Positions 1-8,997 are shown, numbered from the stretch's first letter. The stretch: 50,962 nt of DNA from Alphaproteobacteria bacterium (GCA_016792565.1 JAEUMK010000023.1:1-50962), one strand, 5' to 3'. A program made the numbers and translations. Notes: generated from the sequence alone by a model not told the origin.

Positions 1-414
1 GGCCTTCACCGCAATACCTTCATCAACAGTCCCCGCCTGCTGACCGGCGATCTGCGGCTGAAGGCGATGCCGCGGCTGCGCTTCGCAGGCCAGGTGACCG
101 GCGTCGAGGGTTACGTCGAAAGCGCGGCCATCGGCCTGCTCGCCGGGCGGTTCGCCGCCGCCGAGCGGCTTGGCGGCACGCCGAATCTGCCGCCGCGCGA
201 AACGGCGCTGGGCGCCCTGCTCGGCCATATCACCGGCGGCGGCGACGCGAAGACCTTCCAGCCCATGAACGTCAATTTCGGCCTCTTCCCGGAGATGGAA
301 GTCGGCAAGCTGCCGCGCGGTCAGGATCGGGGCAAGGCACGCAAGCAGGCGATGGCGCGGCGGGCCATCGCGGCGCTTGAACACTGGCTGGGTCTCAAGT
401 CGGAAGCCGCCTAG
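1..414 (+). CDS. trmFO: TrmFO, methylenetetrahydrofolate-tRNA (uracil-5-)-methyltransferase, C-terminal part
   Basis: This is the last 137 residues of a folate- and FAD-dependent enzyme that methylates U54 in the T-loop of tRNA. The reading frame is open from base 1, so the start and the N-terminal FAD-binding region lie outside the window. The visible part has the family's C-terminal pattern: [12 protein letters not shown] at the edge, then [23 protein letters not shown] and [12 protein letters not shown]. These are typical of the GidA-like TrmFO family. It ends in TAG whose bases overlap the stop codon of the opposite-strand gene (shared CTAG at 411-414). Family assignment is firm; nothing can be said about its promoter. 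Confidence 0.93.
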   Translation, partial: GLHRNTFINSPRLLTGDLRLKAMPRLRFAGQVTGVEGYVESAAIGLLAGRFAAAERLGGTPNLPPRETALGALLGHITGGGDAKTFQPMNVNFGLFPEMEVGKLPRGQDRGKARKQAMARRAIAALEHWLGLKSEAA

Positions 415-1013
415 AAGCGATTGCGCAGCGCCATCGTCAGCGCGCGCCAATGCAGACGCAGGGCCGTCACGGGGTGGCGCGCGTCGACGTAGGTCGCAGG
501 CAGGTAGGCGGGCAGTTCCGCCTTGCGGGCCTGCCGCTCGGCGCGCCACAGCCGGCGCGCCTCGTTCAGGAAGGAAATTTCGCCGGTCACAATAGCAACG
601 CCCGCCGCGGCGGCGATGGGGTTTGGGCCGGCCGGGGCCCCGCAGCATCTTGCGGCGAGGGCGATCAGGTCGCCCTCCGCCATGGCCGGTTCGGTACCGC
701 TTTCGCGCGCCGCGACGCGGGCGAGCAGTGCATCCGTCCCGACACCGGCCGCGGCAAGCTCGATGAGGACCGGATGGCCCTTCGTGACCTCGGGCAGGCC
801 CGTCAGCGCGTCGCGCCACCACTGGAACCGCATCGCCACGATCAGCGGTTCGCGCGCCGCCTGCCGTATGCGCCGCAGCTCAACGTCGAATGCATAGAGG
901 GCCAGAAGCCGGCGCCTCACTTCTCCCGGCGCGAAAAGCGCGCTGACGAAGCGGACGTGATCCGCCTCCTTCACGAGCGCCGCGCAATGGTCCGCTGCCG
1001 TTGTGCTGTCCAT
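411..1013 (-). CDS. squalene/phytoene synthase family protein (NDUFAF6-like)
   Basis: A 200-residue protein of the squalene/phytoene synthase fold. It has the N-terminal segment [20 protein letters not shown] and then [10 protein letters not shown], which are typical of the shorter relatives found in Alphaproteobacteria next to secDF and trmFO. I do not see the paired Asp-rich motifs (DxxxD) of true prenyl synthases, so it is more likely a relative of the mitochondrial complex I assembly factor NDUFAF6 than a carotenoid enzyme. That is an inference from family knowledge. The start is the ATG at 1013. A TTG one codon upstream is possible, and no clear ribosome binding site precedes either. Its stop overlaps that of trmFO. 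Confidence 0.75.
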   Translation of the reverse strand: MDSTTAADHCAALVKEADHVRFVSALFAPGEVRRRLLALYAFDVELRRIRQAAREPLIVAMRFQWWRDALTGLPEVTKGHPVLIELAAAGVGTDALLARVAARESGTEPAMAEGDLIALAARCCGAPAGPNPIAAAAGVAIVTGEISFLNEARRLWRAERQARKAELPAYLPATYVDARHPVTALRLHWRALTMALRNRF

Positions 1014-1021
1014 CAAAGCAA

Positions 1022-1047
1022 CAGGCCGCCCGTCGCCGGGCGGCCTG
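1022..1047 (-). terminator. perfect hairpin downstream of the PuuD-like gene
   Basis: An 11-bp perfect stem (1022-1032 pairing with 1037-1047) with a 4-base loop lies about 20 bases after the stop at 1069. On the minus strand it is followed by the T-rich stretch TGTTGCTTTGATG. The position and shape fit an intrinsic terminator for the PuuD-like gene, although the T tract is interrupted. It also abuts the start of the next minus-strand gene. Confidence 0.6.
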
Positions 1048-1068
1048 CCTTTCCGATCGATCCCGGCC

Positions 1069-1719
1069 CTAGAGCCCGGAATTGCCGTAGTTCATGCCGC
1101 CGCCGGTCATGGCGAGCAGCATGGGAATGGACAGCATCACATTGGTCCGCGAGAACAGCATGGCCATCCGCGCCGCCTTGTCCTTGTCCGCCTGCGGCAG
1201 ATCCGGATAGGCGTTGGCGATGTTCAGCGCCTTTTTCTGGTTCGGCCAGATCACGAACCAGACGTTGAACCACATGATCGTGGCCAGCCACATGCCCGTG
1301 CCGATGAAGAAGCTGGGCAGATCGAAGCCTTCCGGCCCGGCGAAACCGAGCGCGTAGGCATCGTGCAGGTAGCCGCGCAGCCAGGCGACGACGAGGCCTG
1401 TGATAATGGTCAGCATCGCGGCCCAGCGGAACCACCAGAGCGCCTCGGGCGCGATGAACTTCGACACCGCCGGCTTCTGCTCGGCCGGGATCTTCGGCAT
1501 CTGAATCATCTGCACGAAGTTGAAGTAGTAGAGGTGTCCGATCCACATGATGCCGGCCAGGACGTGGATCCAGACGAAGAGATACGCCCAGGCGTACCTG
1601 CCGCCAAACGCCGAGCCGATGTCGACCTCGCCCAGAACGACGACCGCCGCAAGGAGCACGAGCGCCAGCACGACACCGGCCGTCACGGTGCGATAGAGAT
1701 TTGTGAGAATGACCGCCAT
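1069..1719 (-). CDS. PuuD-type (urate hydroxylase N-terminal domain, DUF989-like) membrane protein
   Basis: A 216-residue integral membrane protein with about five hydrophobic segments. It carries the family's motif around YLFVWIHVLAGIMWIGHLYY, and WLATIMWFNVWFVIWPNQKKAL further on. It resembles the membrane domain of urate hydroxylase PuuD, but the C-terminal cytochrome c domain (CxxCH) of full-length PuuD is absent, so urate oxidation cannot be assumed. The start is the ATG at 1719, preceded by GGGGGAAGGT; an in-frame start at 1785 would overlap secD by 40 bases. It sits directly downstream of secD, in the place where secF normally lies, and was probably co-transcribed with it. Its real substrate is unknown. 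Confidence 0.8.
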   Translation of the reverse strand: MAVILTNLYRTVTAGVVLALVLLAAVVVLGEVDIGSAFGGRYAWAYLFVWIHVLAGIMWIGHLYYFNFVQMIQMPKIPAEQKPAVSKFIAPEALWWFRWAAMLTIITGLVVAWLRGYLHDAYALGFAGPEGFDLPSFFIGTGMWLATIMWFNVWFVIWPNQKKALNIANAYPDLPQADKDKAARMAMLFSRTNVMLSIPMLLAMTGGGMNYGNSGL

Positions 1720-1745
1720 TACCTTCCCCCTGTTTTGCCTTCGGA

Positions 1746-3356
1746 TCAGATTGGCAGAACCTTCGGCTTGCGCCAACGATACCACGACACGACCATGATG
1801 CGCGTCAGCAATACTGCCGTGAACATCGAGACGGCGACGCCGATCCCCAGCGTCACCGCGAAGCCGCGCACCGGTCCGGATCCCAGATAGAAGAGGATGA
1901 CGCAGGCGAGCACCTGGGTGAAGTTGGCGTCGAGAATGGCCGACATCGATCCGGAGAAGCCGCCCGACAGCGAGCTGGCCGCCGCCTTGCCGAGGCCGCG
2001 CTCCTCGCGCATCCGCTCGTAGAAGAGGACGTTCGCATCCACGGTCATGCCGATGGAGAGGATGAGGCCCGCGATACCCGGAAGGGTGAGCGTTGCCCCG
2101 ATCATCGTCATGATCGCGATCGTGATGACGAGATTGAGCAGCAGCCCGACCACGGCGAAAAAGCCGAACAGGCCGTAGGCGGCGAGCAGAAGCAGGATCG
2201 TCAGCGCGACCCCGACAACGGCCGCGACCGATCCCGCGGCGATCGAGTCGGCCCCCAGTTCGGCGCCGACCGTACGTTCCTCGACCACGGTCAGCGGCGC
2301 CGGCAGCGCGCCGGCCCGCAGCAGGATGGCGAGGTCGTTGGCCGATTCGAAGGTGAAGCCGCCGCTGATCTGACCCGAACCGGTCAGGATCGGTTCGTTG
2401 ATGACGGGCGCGCTGATGACCTTGGCGTCGAGGACGATCGCAAACCGGCGACCTACATTGGCAGCCGTCGCGTCGCCGAAGCGCCGCGCGCCCTGCGCGT
2501 CGAACTGGAAGGAGACCACCGGGCGGCCGTTGCGCTGATCGACCGACTGCTGGGCGTTGACGAGGTTTTCGCCCGTCACGATGACGCGCCGCTCGATGAG
2601 CAACGGTATCTGCTGGCCGTCCCGTTCCTCGTAAAGCAGTTCGCTGCCCGCCGGGATGCGGCCCTGAAGTGCCGCCTCAAGGTCGCCGGCCTCATCGACC
2701 ATGCGGAACTGCAGCTTGGCCGTCTTGCCGATCAGCGCCTTGAGGCGCTGCGGATCGTCGAGGCCGGGCACCTGGACCAGAATGCGGTCCTCGCCCTGCT
2801 GCTGGATCGTGGGTTCCTTGGTGCCCAGTTCGTCGATGCGGCGACGCACGATCTCGATCGATTGCGAGACGGTCTGCGTGCGGTAGTAGGTGCGCGCGCC
2901 ATCCGTCATTTTCAGCGAGAAAACGCCGTCTGGGCCACGGGTCAGGTCATAGTTGTTGGCGCCCCCGCCAAGAAGGCTTGCCTCGACTGAAACGATCAGG
3001 CTCTGGATCTTGCTGGCTGCATCCTCGATCTTTTCGGCGTCGCGGATCTTCACCTCGACCGTGTCGCTGCCCTGGATGACGAGGCCGGTATACCCGATAT
3101 CGGCGCTTCGCAACGCCTGCCGGATATCGTCGCGCGTGGTCTCAAGGCGCTCGCGGTAGACGGCGTTCACATCGGCTTCGAGCAGAAGGTAGGAGCCGCC
3201 CTGAAGATCGAGGCCGAGGTTCAGTGTCTGCTTCGGCAGCCACTCGGGCATGGCATCGCGCACCCATTGCGGCAGCACATTGGGCGATGCCACGAGGATG
3301 GCGAACAGGCAGACGAGAATGCTGGCCCAGATCGTCCAGCGCGAGTAAGTGACCAT
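1746..3356 (-). CDS. secD: SecD, protein translocase subunit
   Basis: A 536-residue inner-membrane protein of the SecDF-YajC complex, which uses the proton gradient to help pull exported proteins through SecYEG. It has an N-terminal membrane segment, the marker LGLDLQGGSYLLLEAD near residue 50, a large periplasmic P1 domain (DELGTKEPTIQQQGEDRILVQ region), and C-terminal membrane segments with GMTVDANVLFYERMREE. It ends at a normal SecD terminus (RIMVVSWYRWRKPKVLPI), so it is SecD only, not a SecDF fusion. It follows yajC by 12 bases on the same strand. secF is not next to it, which is odd because SecD needs SecF. Confidence 0.95.
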   Translation of the reverse strand: MVTYSRWTIWASILVCLFAILVASPNVLPQWVRDAMPEWLPKQTLNLGLDLQGGSYLLLEADVNAVYRERLETTRDDIRQALRSADIGYTGLVIQGSDTVEVKIRDAEKIEDAASKIQSLIVSVEASLLGGGANNYDLTRGPDGVFSLKMTDGARTYYRTQTVSQSIEIVRRRIDELGTKEPTIQQQGEDRILVQVPGLDDPQRLKALIGKTAKLQFRMVDEAGDLEAALQGRIPAGSELLYEERDGQQIPLLIERRVIVTGENLVNAQQSVDQRNGRPVVSFQFDAQGARRFGDATAANVGRRFAIVLDAKVISAPVINEPILTGSGQISGGFTFESANDLAILLRAGALPAPLTVVEERTVGAELGADSIAAGSVAAVVGVALTILLLLAAYGLFGFFAVVGLLLNLVITIAIMTMIGATLTLPGIAGLILSIGMTVDANVLFYERMREERGLGKAAASSLSGGFSGSMSAILDANFTQVLACVILFYLGSGPVRGFAVTLGIGVAVSMFTAVLLTRIMVVSWYRWRKPKVLPI

Positions 3357-3368
3357 CGCGGACGTGCC

Positions 3369-3728
3369 CTATTCGGCGGTTTTTTCGGTGGCCTTGGCCT
3401 CGCGGAGCGGTTCGGTCTTCGCCTTCACGTCGGAAATCGAGCTGCGCACCACCCGGACTTCGACGCCCTTGGCGAGTTCGACGACAATCTCGTCATCGGT
3501 TTCGTTGACCGATCGCACCTTGCCGATCAGACCGCCGGAGGTGATCACCACATCGCCCTTGCGCACGGCGGCGATCATGGCGCGGTGGGCCTTCATGCGC
3601 TGCTGCTGAGGACGGATCAGCAGGAAGTACATGATGACGAAGATCAGAACGAAGGGGACGAGCTGGATGACGATATCCATGCCCCCGGGCGCGCCCGCAG
3701 TCTGGGCATACGCCGGCGTTACAAACAT
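3369..3728 (-). CDS. yajC: YajC, preprotein translocase accessory subunit
   Basis: A 119-residue protein with one N-terminal membrane helix (DIVIQLVPFVLIFVIMYFLLIRPQQQR) followed by a small cytoplasmic domain containing KGDVVITSGGLIGKVRSV, all typical of YajC. It accompanies SecDF at the Sec translocon. The ATG at 3728 is chosen because GGAG lies about eight bases upstream; an in-frame TTG four codons earlier would lie over this Shine-Dalgarno. It is the first gene of the yajC-secD transcript and has a good sigma70-type promoter 45 or so bases upstream. Confidence 0.95.
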   Translation of the reverse strand: MFVTPAYAQTAGAPGGMDIVIQLVPFVLIFVIMYFLLIRPQQQRMKAHRAMIAAVRKGDVVITSGGLIGKVRSVNETDDEIVVELAKGVEVRVVRSSISDVKAKTEPLREAKATEKTAE

Positions 3729-3779
3729 GAAGGACTCCAAAGACAGGGCGCGGGCGAACCCCGGCGCAAATCGGCGCGG

Positions 3780-3807
3780 ACTATAGCGGCGGTTCGGACT
3801 TTTTCAA
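3780..3807 (-). promoter_or_regulatory. sigma70-type promoter for yajC-secD
   Basis: On the minus strand TTGAAA (3802-3807) and TATAGT (3780-3785) are separated by 16 bases. Transcription would begin near 3773, giving a leader of about 45 bases before the yajC ATG. Both hexamers differ little from consensus, which is notable in this GC-rich sequence. The site lies in the divergent gap between yajC and the DUF815 gene. Confidence 0.6.
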
Positions 3808-3863
3808 ACGCCGATAGAGGGTTATAGCGGCGTCCTCAGCGGGCGGAAAAGCGCGGAAAATTC

Positions 3864-4718
3864 ATGGACACCGAAATCGTGCGCGAATTGCGGCGGATCG
3901 CCGACGCGCTGGAGCGCCTGGCCCCTGCCGCGCCCCGGCCCGCCGAATGGGCGGTCGCGGATGCCTTCGCTTGGGACGCGGAGGGGCTGGCCGCCGTCCC
4001 GGTTGCGGCGGTCGCCGCGGTGCCGCTCGACCTGTTGCGCGGTATCGATCGGGTGCGGGACCTGCTGGTCGACAACACACGGCGGTTTGCCGACGGCCTG
4101 CCGGCCAACAACACCCTGCTGTGGGGCGCCCGCGGCATGGGCAAGAGCTCGCTGGTCAAGGCGGCCCACGCGACGGTCAAGGCGACCGCCGCCGTGCGGC
4201 TGGTGCTGATCGAGATCCACCGCGAGGATATCGCCACGCTGCCGCACCTGCTGCGCCAGCTCAGGGCGTCGCCCGGGCTGCGCTTCATCGTGTTCTGCGA
4301 CGATCTCTCGTTCGAGGCGCAGGACCAGTCTTACAAGTCCCTGAAGGCGGTGCTGGAGGGCGGCATCGAGGGGCGGCCGGAGAATGTCGTGTTCTACGCC
4401 ACCTCGAACCGGCGCCATCTCCTGCCCCGCGACATGATGGAGAACGAACGCTCGACGGCGATCAATCCGGGTGAGGCGGTCGAGGAGAAGGTCTCGCTGT
4501 CGGACCGCTTCGGCCTGTGGCTTGGCTTCCACAAATGCAGCCAGGACGAATACCTGGAGATGTGCCGGGGCTATGCCCGCCACTACGGACTGGCGGACGG
4601 CGAAGGCATGGTCGCGGCGGCGATCGAGTGGACGGCGACGCGGGGCAGCCGGTCAGGCCGCGTGGCCTGGCAGTTCATCCAGGACTTCGCCGGGGCCCAG
4701 GGCCGCCGGCTCGGCTAG
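3864..4718 (+). CDS. DUF815 family AAA ATPase
   Basis: A 284-residue ATP-binding protein of the DUF815 (COG2607) family. Walker A is visible as GARGMGKSS near residue 90, and the Walker B-like strand is FIVFCDDLSFE near 150. Later motifs are KAVLEGGIEGRPENVVFYATSNRRHLLPRDM and SLSDRFGLWLGFHKC, which are the hallmark of the family. Its biological role is not established. In Alphaproteobacteria it usually lies beside yajC, as here, but on the opposite strand. Its stop codon overlaps the stop of the NlpD-like gene (shared CTAG at 4715-4718), so the two messages converge without a terminator. Confidence 0.88.
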   Translation: MDTEIVRELRRIADALERLAPAAPRPAEWAVADAFAWDAEGLAAVPVAAVAAVPLDLLRGIDRVRDLLVDNTRRFADGLPANNTLLWGARGMGKSSLVKAAHATVKATAAVRLVLIEIHREDIATLPHLLRQLRASPGLRFIVFCDDLSFEAQDQSYKSLKAVLEGGIEGRPENVVFYATSNRRHLLPRDMMENERSTAINPGEAVEEKVSLSDRFGLWLGFHKCSQDEYLEMCRGYARHYGLADGEGMVAAAIEWTATRGSRSGRVAWQFIQDFAGAQGRRLG

Positions 4719-5767
4719 TTCATCGCCACCAGGTGCTTGCGCGGATCGACCGATTCCGTGCCCTTGCGGATCTCGAAATGGACCTGCGGCGTCTTCACGT
4801 TGCCGGTCTTGCCCGACAGGGCGATCACGTCGCCCCGCGCGACCTTTTCGCCGCGTTCGACCTTGAGTTCGTCATTGTGGGCATAGGCGGTGACGTAGCC
4901 GTTGCCGTGCTCGATCAACACCAGATTGCCGTAGCCGCGCAGCTCGTTGCCGGCATAACGCACGGTTCCGGAGGCGGAAGCCCGGACCGGCGTCCCGACC
5001 GGTACCGCGATGTTGATGCCTTCGTTGTAGAGACCGTCGCCGCTGGCGCCGAAGTTCGAGATGACCTTGCCCGAGACCGGCCAATCGAAGCGCGGCCCTT
5101 CGGCGCGGGCTTCCCTGGACGGCTTGGCCGGGCGGCCCTCGCCGAGGTCGGGCTTCTCGTGCGGCACGACGACATCGCCGGCGGTGACATAACCGCCTTC
5201 GCGCGGGGCCTCGCCGGTGTCGCGGGCGGGAATCTCGAGCTCCTGTCCGCTTTCCAGCTCATAAGGCGGGCGCAGACGATTGACGGCGATGATGTCGACC
5301 TCGCGGACGCCATAGCGGTCGGCGATGTCGCTGAGCGCCTCGCCGCGGCGCACGCGGTGGATCGTGCCGGACGCCGAGGCGCTGCGATCGGCCGATGAGC
5401 GCGAAGTTGTGAGGGTGCGTTCGCGGTCGTCGCGACGGCTGTCGGCGCGTGGCGCCGGCTCGTCGTAATAGGGATCGGGCGGCTCCAGTTCGGCGGACTC
5501 GACGCGGTTGGTGCCGTAGCTGCGGTCGTAGTCCGAGCGGGTGTCCGGCGCGGCGCGGGCGACGCGGACGTCTTCGCGCGCGACCCGCTTGGGGCGCGGC
5601 TGGTCGTCGCCTGCATAGGCGCCGTCCCACATATGGGGCGCCGGCGGCGGGCCGCCCGGGTCGCCGTCGAACGGGTTCATGGCGGTGAAGCCGCCGGCGC
5701 AGGCGCTGGCGAGCTGGGCTGCGGCGGCGACGATCAGGAGACGGAGCAAGCGGCTGGGGGTGCGCAT
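4715..5767 (-). CDS. nlpD: NlpD-like LysM / degenerate LytM (M23) envelope protein
   Basis: A 350-residue exported protein: N-terminal hydrophobic signal ending in ASACAGG (probable but imperfect lipobox), a long charged low-complexity linker, a LysM domain (HRVRRGEALSDIADRYGV, about residues 140-185), and a C-terminal M23/LytM domain (from about 245). The usual zinc-binding HxGxD pattern is NEGIN here, while AYAHND and VHFEIR are kept. Such degenerate LytM domains activate N-acetylmuramyl-L-alanine amidases during cell separation rather than cutting peptidoglycan themselves. The start is the ATG at 5767 behind AAAGG. It follows pcm by 33 bases, as in the classic surE-pcm-nlpD order. Confidence 0.85.
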   Translation of the reverse strand: MRTPSRLLRLLIVAAAAQLASACAGGFTAMNPFDGDPGGPPPAPHMWDGAYAGDDQPRPKRVAREDVRVARAAPDTRSDYDRSYGTNRVESAELEPPDPYYDEPAPRADSRRDDRERTLTTSRSSADRSASASGTIHRVRRGEALSDIADRYGVREVDIIAVNRLRPPYELESGQELEIPARDTGEAPREGGYVTAGDVVVPHEKPDLGEGRPAKPSREARAEGPRFDWPVSGKVISNFGASGDGLYNEGINIAVPVGTPVRASASGTVRYAGNELRGYGNLVLIEHGNGYVTAYAHNDELKVERGEKVARGDVIALSGKTGNVKTPQVHFEIRKGTESVDPRKHLVAMN

Positions 5768-5800
5768 GTCGGACCTTTGCAAGCGAGGCCACGCCCCGGG

Positions 5801-6448
5801 TCAGACGTCACGCGCCACCCCCTGCACCAATGGCACGAACGCGACGAACCCGAGGTTCTCGACCTCTTTGCCGGCATCATGCTTGGTTACCCTTAACAGA
5901 ACCTGACTGGCGTCCGGCGGGCCGACCGGGCAGACCATGATGCCCCCGGGCTTGAGCTGTTCGACCAGCTTTTCCGGGAGTTCCGGGGCGGCGGCGGTCA
6001 CGATGATGCGATCGAAGGGGGCCTGCTCGGGCCAGCCCTCGCCGCCGTCGCCATGCCTCGTGACGATGTTGGAGAGGCCGAGCCGGCGGAAGCGCTCCTC
6101 GGCCATCTTCATCAGCGGACGGTGGCGCTCGACCGTGTAGACCCGCAGCGCCAGCCTGGAGAGGATCGCCGTCTGGTAGCCGGAGCCGGTGCCGATCTCG
6201 AGCACCTTCATGCGGTCGCCCAGCTTCAGGGCGTCGGTCATCAGGCCGACGATGAAGGGCTGGCTGATCGTCTGGCCGAGGCCGATGGAGAGCGGCCGGT
6301 TCTCGTAGGCGCTGGCCTGCTGACGCTCGTCGACGAAGGCGGCGCGGGGGACGCGCTCCATGGCCGCCAGCACGCGCGCGTCCGTCACCCCCTGCCCGCG
6401 CAGCTCCATGATGAGCCTGACGAGATCGGGAGAGGGCGTGTCGGTCAT
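5801..6448 (-). CDS. pcm: protein-L-isoaspartate O-methyltransferase
   Basis: A 215-residue cytosolic enzyme that uses S-adenosylmethionine to methylate isoaspartyl residues in damaged proteins, starting their repair. The family motifs are clear: ENRPLSIGLGQTISQPFIVG near residue 45-65, the SAM-binding loop VLEIGTGSGYQTA near 80, and FDRIIVTAAAPELPEKL near 145. Length is normal for the family. It starts eight bases after surE ends, in the conserved surE-pcm pair. Confidence 0.96.
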   Translation of the reverse strand: MTDTPSPDLVRLIMELRGQGVTDARVLAAMERVPRAAFVDERQQASAYENRPLSIGLGQTISQPFIVGLMTDALKLGDRMKVLEIGTGSGYQTAILSRLALRVYTVERHRPLMKMAEERFRRLGLSNIVTRHGDGGEGWPEQAPFDRIIVTAAAPELPEKLVEQLKPGGIMVCPVGPPDASQVLLRVTKHDAGKEVENLGFVAFVPLVQGVARDV

Positions 6449-6456
6449 GGCGGGCC

Positions 6457-7341
6457 TCAGGTGCGGCGGGTCTTGGCCGGCGCCGGTTTGGGCTTGCGCG
6501 GCGCCTTTGCCGGCTTGCCGAGGATCGCCTCCAGCGCCGGGAGCGAGGCGGCCTCGGTGAGGTTCATGTGCAGCGGCGTCACCGAGACATAGCCGTCATA
6601 GATGGCGCGCAAGTCGGTGCCGTCGGGCGGGTTGGAGAGGATGCGCTTGAAGCCGATCCAGAAGTAGGGATTGCCGCGCGCGTCGATGCGGCGATCGACG
6701 TTGAGCGTCGCCTGGTCGCGCTTGCCCTGGGAGGTGACGCGGACGCCCTGCACCCGGTCGGCGTTGCGGTCGGGGAAGTTGACGTTGATGAGCACATCCT
6801 TCGGCCAGCCCGCCGCGAGCAGCTTGCGGATGACGATGGGGCCGTGGTGCTCGGCGCAGTTCCACTTCACCTGGATGTGCTCGTCGAAATTGAAGGCCTG
6901 GCTGAGGGCGATCGAGGGAACGCCCAGCACGGTTCCTTCCATCGCGGCGGCGATGGTGCCCGAATAGGTCACGTCGTCGGCGATGTTGGAGCCGCGATTG
7001 ACGCCCGAGAGGACGAGATCGGGCGGCGTCTCCTTCATGACGTGGAGCATGCCCATCATCACGCAGTCGGTGGGCGTACCGTCGACGGCGAAGCGGCGGG
7101 CGGAGATCTGGCGCACCCGGAGCGGGCGGCTGAGGGTCAGCGAGTGCGAGGCACCGCTCTGCTCGGTCTCGGGCGCGATCACCCAGACGTCGTCGGAGAG
7201 GGCCTTGGCGATCTTCTCGGCGGCCTTCAGGCCCGGCGCGTGGATGCCGTCGTCGTTGGAGACGAGGATGCGCAGGGGCCGCCAGCCTTCCTTGTCCTTC
7301 ACGCCGGCAGTCTTCGCCCTGCCCTTTGCCGCCTTAGCCAC
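6457..7341 (-). CDS. surE: 5'/3'-nucleotidase SurE
   Basis: A 294-residue nucleotide phosphatase of the SurE family. It shows the metal-binding [13 protein letters not shown] near residues 26-38 and the catalytic region [26 protein letters not shown]. It is longer than the usual 250 or so residues: about 24 basic residues precede the core and a Lys/Pro/Ala-rich tail ([16 protein letters not shown]) follows it. The chosen start is GTG at 7341, which overlaps the end of serS by eight bases. A second GTG 13 codons later (7302) is possible and would remove half of the basic extension. Confidence 0.93.
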   Translation of the reverse strand: MAKAAKGRAKTAGVKDKEGWRPLRILVSNDDGIHAPGLKAAEKIAKALSDDVWVIAPETEQSGASHSLTLSRPLRVRQISARRFAVDGTPTDCVMMGMLHVMKETPPDLVLSGVNRGSNIADDVTYSGTIAAAMEGTVLGVPSIALSQAFNFDEHIQVKWNCAEHHGPIVIRKLLAAGWPKDVLINVNFPDRNADRVQGVRVTSQGKRDQATLNVDRRIDARGNPYFWIGFKRILSNPPDGTDLRAIYDGYVSVTPLHMNLTEAASLPALEAILGKPAKAPRKPKPAPAKTRRT

Positions 7342-8611
7342 CGATGACCTCGATCCCGCCCATATAGGGCTTCAATGCGTCGGGCACGGCGATGGTGCCG
7401 TTGCCCTGCTGATAATTCTCCATCACCGCGATCAGCGTGCGCCCGACCGCGAGGCCGGAGCCGTTGAGGGTGTGGACGAAGCGCGTGCCCTTCTCGCCCG
7501 CGACACGGTAGCGGGCGTCCATGCGCCGCGCCTGGAAGTCGCCGCAGTTCGAGCAGGACGAAATCTCGCGGTAGCGGCCTTGCCCCGGAAGCCAGACCTC
7601 GATGTCGTAGGTCTTGCGGGCCGAGAAGCCCATGTCGCCGGCGCAGAGCGTCATCGTCCGGAACGGCAGGCCGAGGCGGGTCAACACCGTCTCGGCGGCG
7701 CTCGTCATGCGCTCGTGTTCCTCGTCGGACTTCTCCGGCGCGGTGATGGAGACGAGTTCGACCTTGGAGAACTGGTGCATGCGGATCATGCCGCGCGTGT
7801 CGCGCCCGGCCGAGCCCGCCTCGGAGCGGAAGCACGGCGTCCAGGCGGTGAGGCGCAGCGGCAGTTCGGCCTCAGTGAGGATGCTCTCGCGGACCAGATT
7901 GGTGAGCGAGACTTCGGCGGTCGGGATGAGCCAGAAGCCGTTGGTCGTGCGGAACAGGTCTTCCTCGAACTTCGGCAGTTGCCCAGTACCGAAGGCCGCG
8001 TCGTCGCGGACCATCATCGGCGGGTTCACTTCGGTGTAGCCGAACTCGCCGGTGTGCAGGTCGAGCATAAAATTGGCGAGCGCCCGTTCCAGGCGCGCGA
8101 GCTGGCCCTTCAGCACGACGAAGCGGGCGCCGGACATCTTCGCCGCCGCCTCGAAATCCATCTGCCCCAGAGCCTCGCCGAGGTCGAAATGCTCCTTCGC
8201 GGCGAAGTTCGGCTGACGCGGCTCGCCGGCGCGGCGGATTTCGACATTGTCATCCTCGCTCTTGCCCGGCGGCACGTCGGCGGCGGGGAGATTGGGGATC
8301 GCGGCGAGGGCGTCATGGACGGCCTTCTGGGCGTCGCGCTCCTTCTGCTCCTCAAGCGGCATCGTCTCCTTCAGCGCCGCGACCTCGGCCATCAGGGCGG
8401 CCGCCGCCGCTTCGTCCTTCTTGGCCTTGGCCTGGCCGATCAGCTTGGAGGCCTCATTGCGGCGGGCCTGCATCTCTTGCAGGCGGGTGGTGACGGCGCG
8501 CGAGGCGGCGTCGAGGGCGAGGATGTGGGACGAAAGGGGCGCGAGGTTGCGGCGGGCAAGCCCGGCGTCGAACGCCTCGGGCGCTTCGCGGATCAGTCGG
8601 ATGTCGTGCAT
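7334..8611 (-). CDS. serS: seryl-tRNA synthetase
   Basis: A 425-residue class II aminoacyl-tRNA synthetase that charges tRNA-Ser. It begins [21 protein letters not shown] and has the N-terminal coiled-coil arm (about residues 30-100), motif 2 ([24 protein letters not shown]) and motif 3 ([19 protein letters not shown]). Length is standard. It overlaps surE by eight bases, so the two are translationally linked. It is preceded by a 386-base gap with repeats and a weak promoter candidate. Confidence 0.97.
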   Translation of the reverse strand: MHDIRLIREAPEAFDAGLARRNLAPLSSHILALDAASRAVTTRLQEMQARRNEASKLIGQAKAKKDEAAAAALMAEVAALKETMPLEEQKERDAQKAVHDALAAIPNLPAADVPPGKSEDDNVEIRRAGEPRQPNFAAKEHFDLGEALGQMDFEAAAKMSGARFVVLKGQLARLERALANFMLDLHTGEFGYTEVNPPMMVRDDAAFGTGQLPKFEEDLFRTTNGFWLIPTAEVSLTNLVRESILTEAELPLRLTAWTPCFRSEAGSAGRDTRGMIRMHQFSKVELVSITAPEKSDEEHERMTSAAETVLTRLGLPFRTMTLCAGDMGFSARKTYDIEVWLPGQGRYREISSCSNCGDFQARRMDARYRVAGEKGTRFVHTLNGSGLAVGRTLIAVMENYQQGNGTIAVPDALKPYMGGIEVIGG

Positions 8612-8668
8612 GGCGGAAACTCTGTCCAGGATGTCCGGCGAGTCGCCCCCGATGCGCCGGCGGGCAGA

Positions 8669-8698
8669 GCTATAGGGGGGCGGCCGGACGGGGTCCAG
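8669..8698 (-). promoter_or_regulatory. weak sigma70-type promoter candidate for serS
   Basis: On the minus strand CTGGAC (8693-8698) and TATAGC (8669-8674) are 18 bases apart. Transcription would start near 8663 and leave a leader of about 50 bases. The spacing is good but the -35 box is poor. Confidence 0.3.
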
Positions 8699-8870
8699 AT
8701 TGGCGGCGGGGAAATCGGGGTGGCTGCGGCGAAACGATATTTCACGGGAGTAGAGAAAAGCATCTTCGTTCCTCGCCCTCCCCCGGGGGGCCTCCCCGGC
8801 CCCTTTGAGACCCGTCGCGTATGGGTGTCCGAATATAGGAATTATATCCGTCTCTTCAAGGGGCGGTGCG

Positions 8871-8911
8871 TCCTTCGAGACGGCCGCCTTGCGGCCTCCT
8901 CAGGATGAGGA
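8871..8911. repeat. dispersed two-hairpin repeat, copy 1
   Basis: A unit of about 41 bases made of TCCTTCGAGA, then the palindrome CGGCCGC-CTT-GCGGCC, then TCCTCA-GGA-TGAGGA. Each of the last two parts can fold as a hairpin. Further copies follow at 8917 and lie near 16413 and 16529. Confidence 0.85.
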
Positions 8912-8916
8912 AGACC

Positions 8917-8951
8917 GAGACGGCCGCTTTGCGGCCTCCTCAGGATGAGGA
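8917..8951. repeat. dispersed two-hairpin repeat, copy 2 (5' shortened)
   Basis: The same unit without its leading TCCTTC: GAGA, then CGGCCGC-TTT-GCGGCC, then TCCTCA-GGA-TGAGGA. It lies six bases after copy 1 in direct orientation. Confidence 0.85.
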
Positions 8952-8997
8952 AGGCCGGAGATGAGGATGAGGAGGACCGCGCGGCTAGGGCCTGGGG

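Larger units (their letters stand above)
8612..8997. other. 386-base gap between serS and tatC
   Basis: No convincing gene is present here. The serS-proximal third holds the promoter candidate, the middle is a C/G-rich and then AT-richer stretch (about 8740-8860) with no recognisable signal, and the tatC-proximal end holds two copies of the dispersed repeat described separately plus a short tail of GATGAGGA-like repeats (8960-8977). tatC ends at 8998, so the repeats occupy the 3' untranslated region of the tat operon. Confidence 0.6.

Noticed and set aside
6983-8908. 641-codon open frame on the plus strand
   Set aside because: It runs opposite to surE and serS, which have full family motifs. 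It is a composition-driven shadow in GC-rich DNA.
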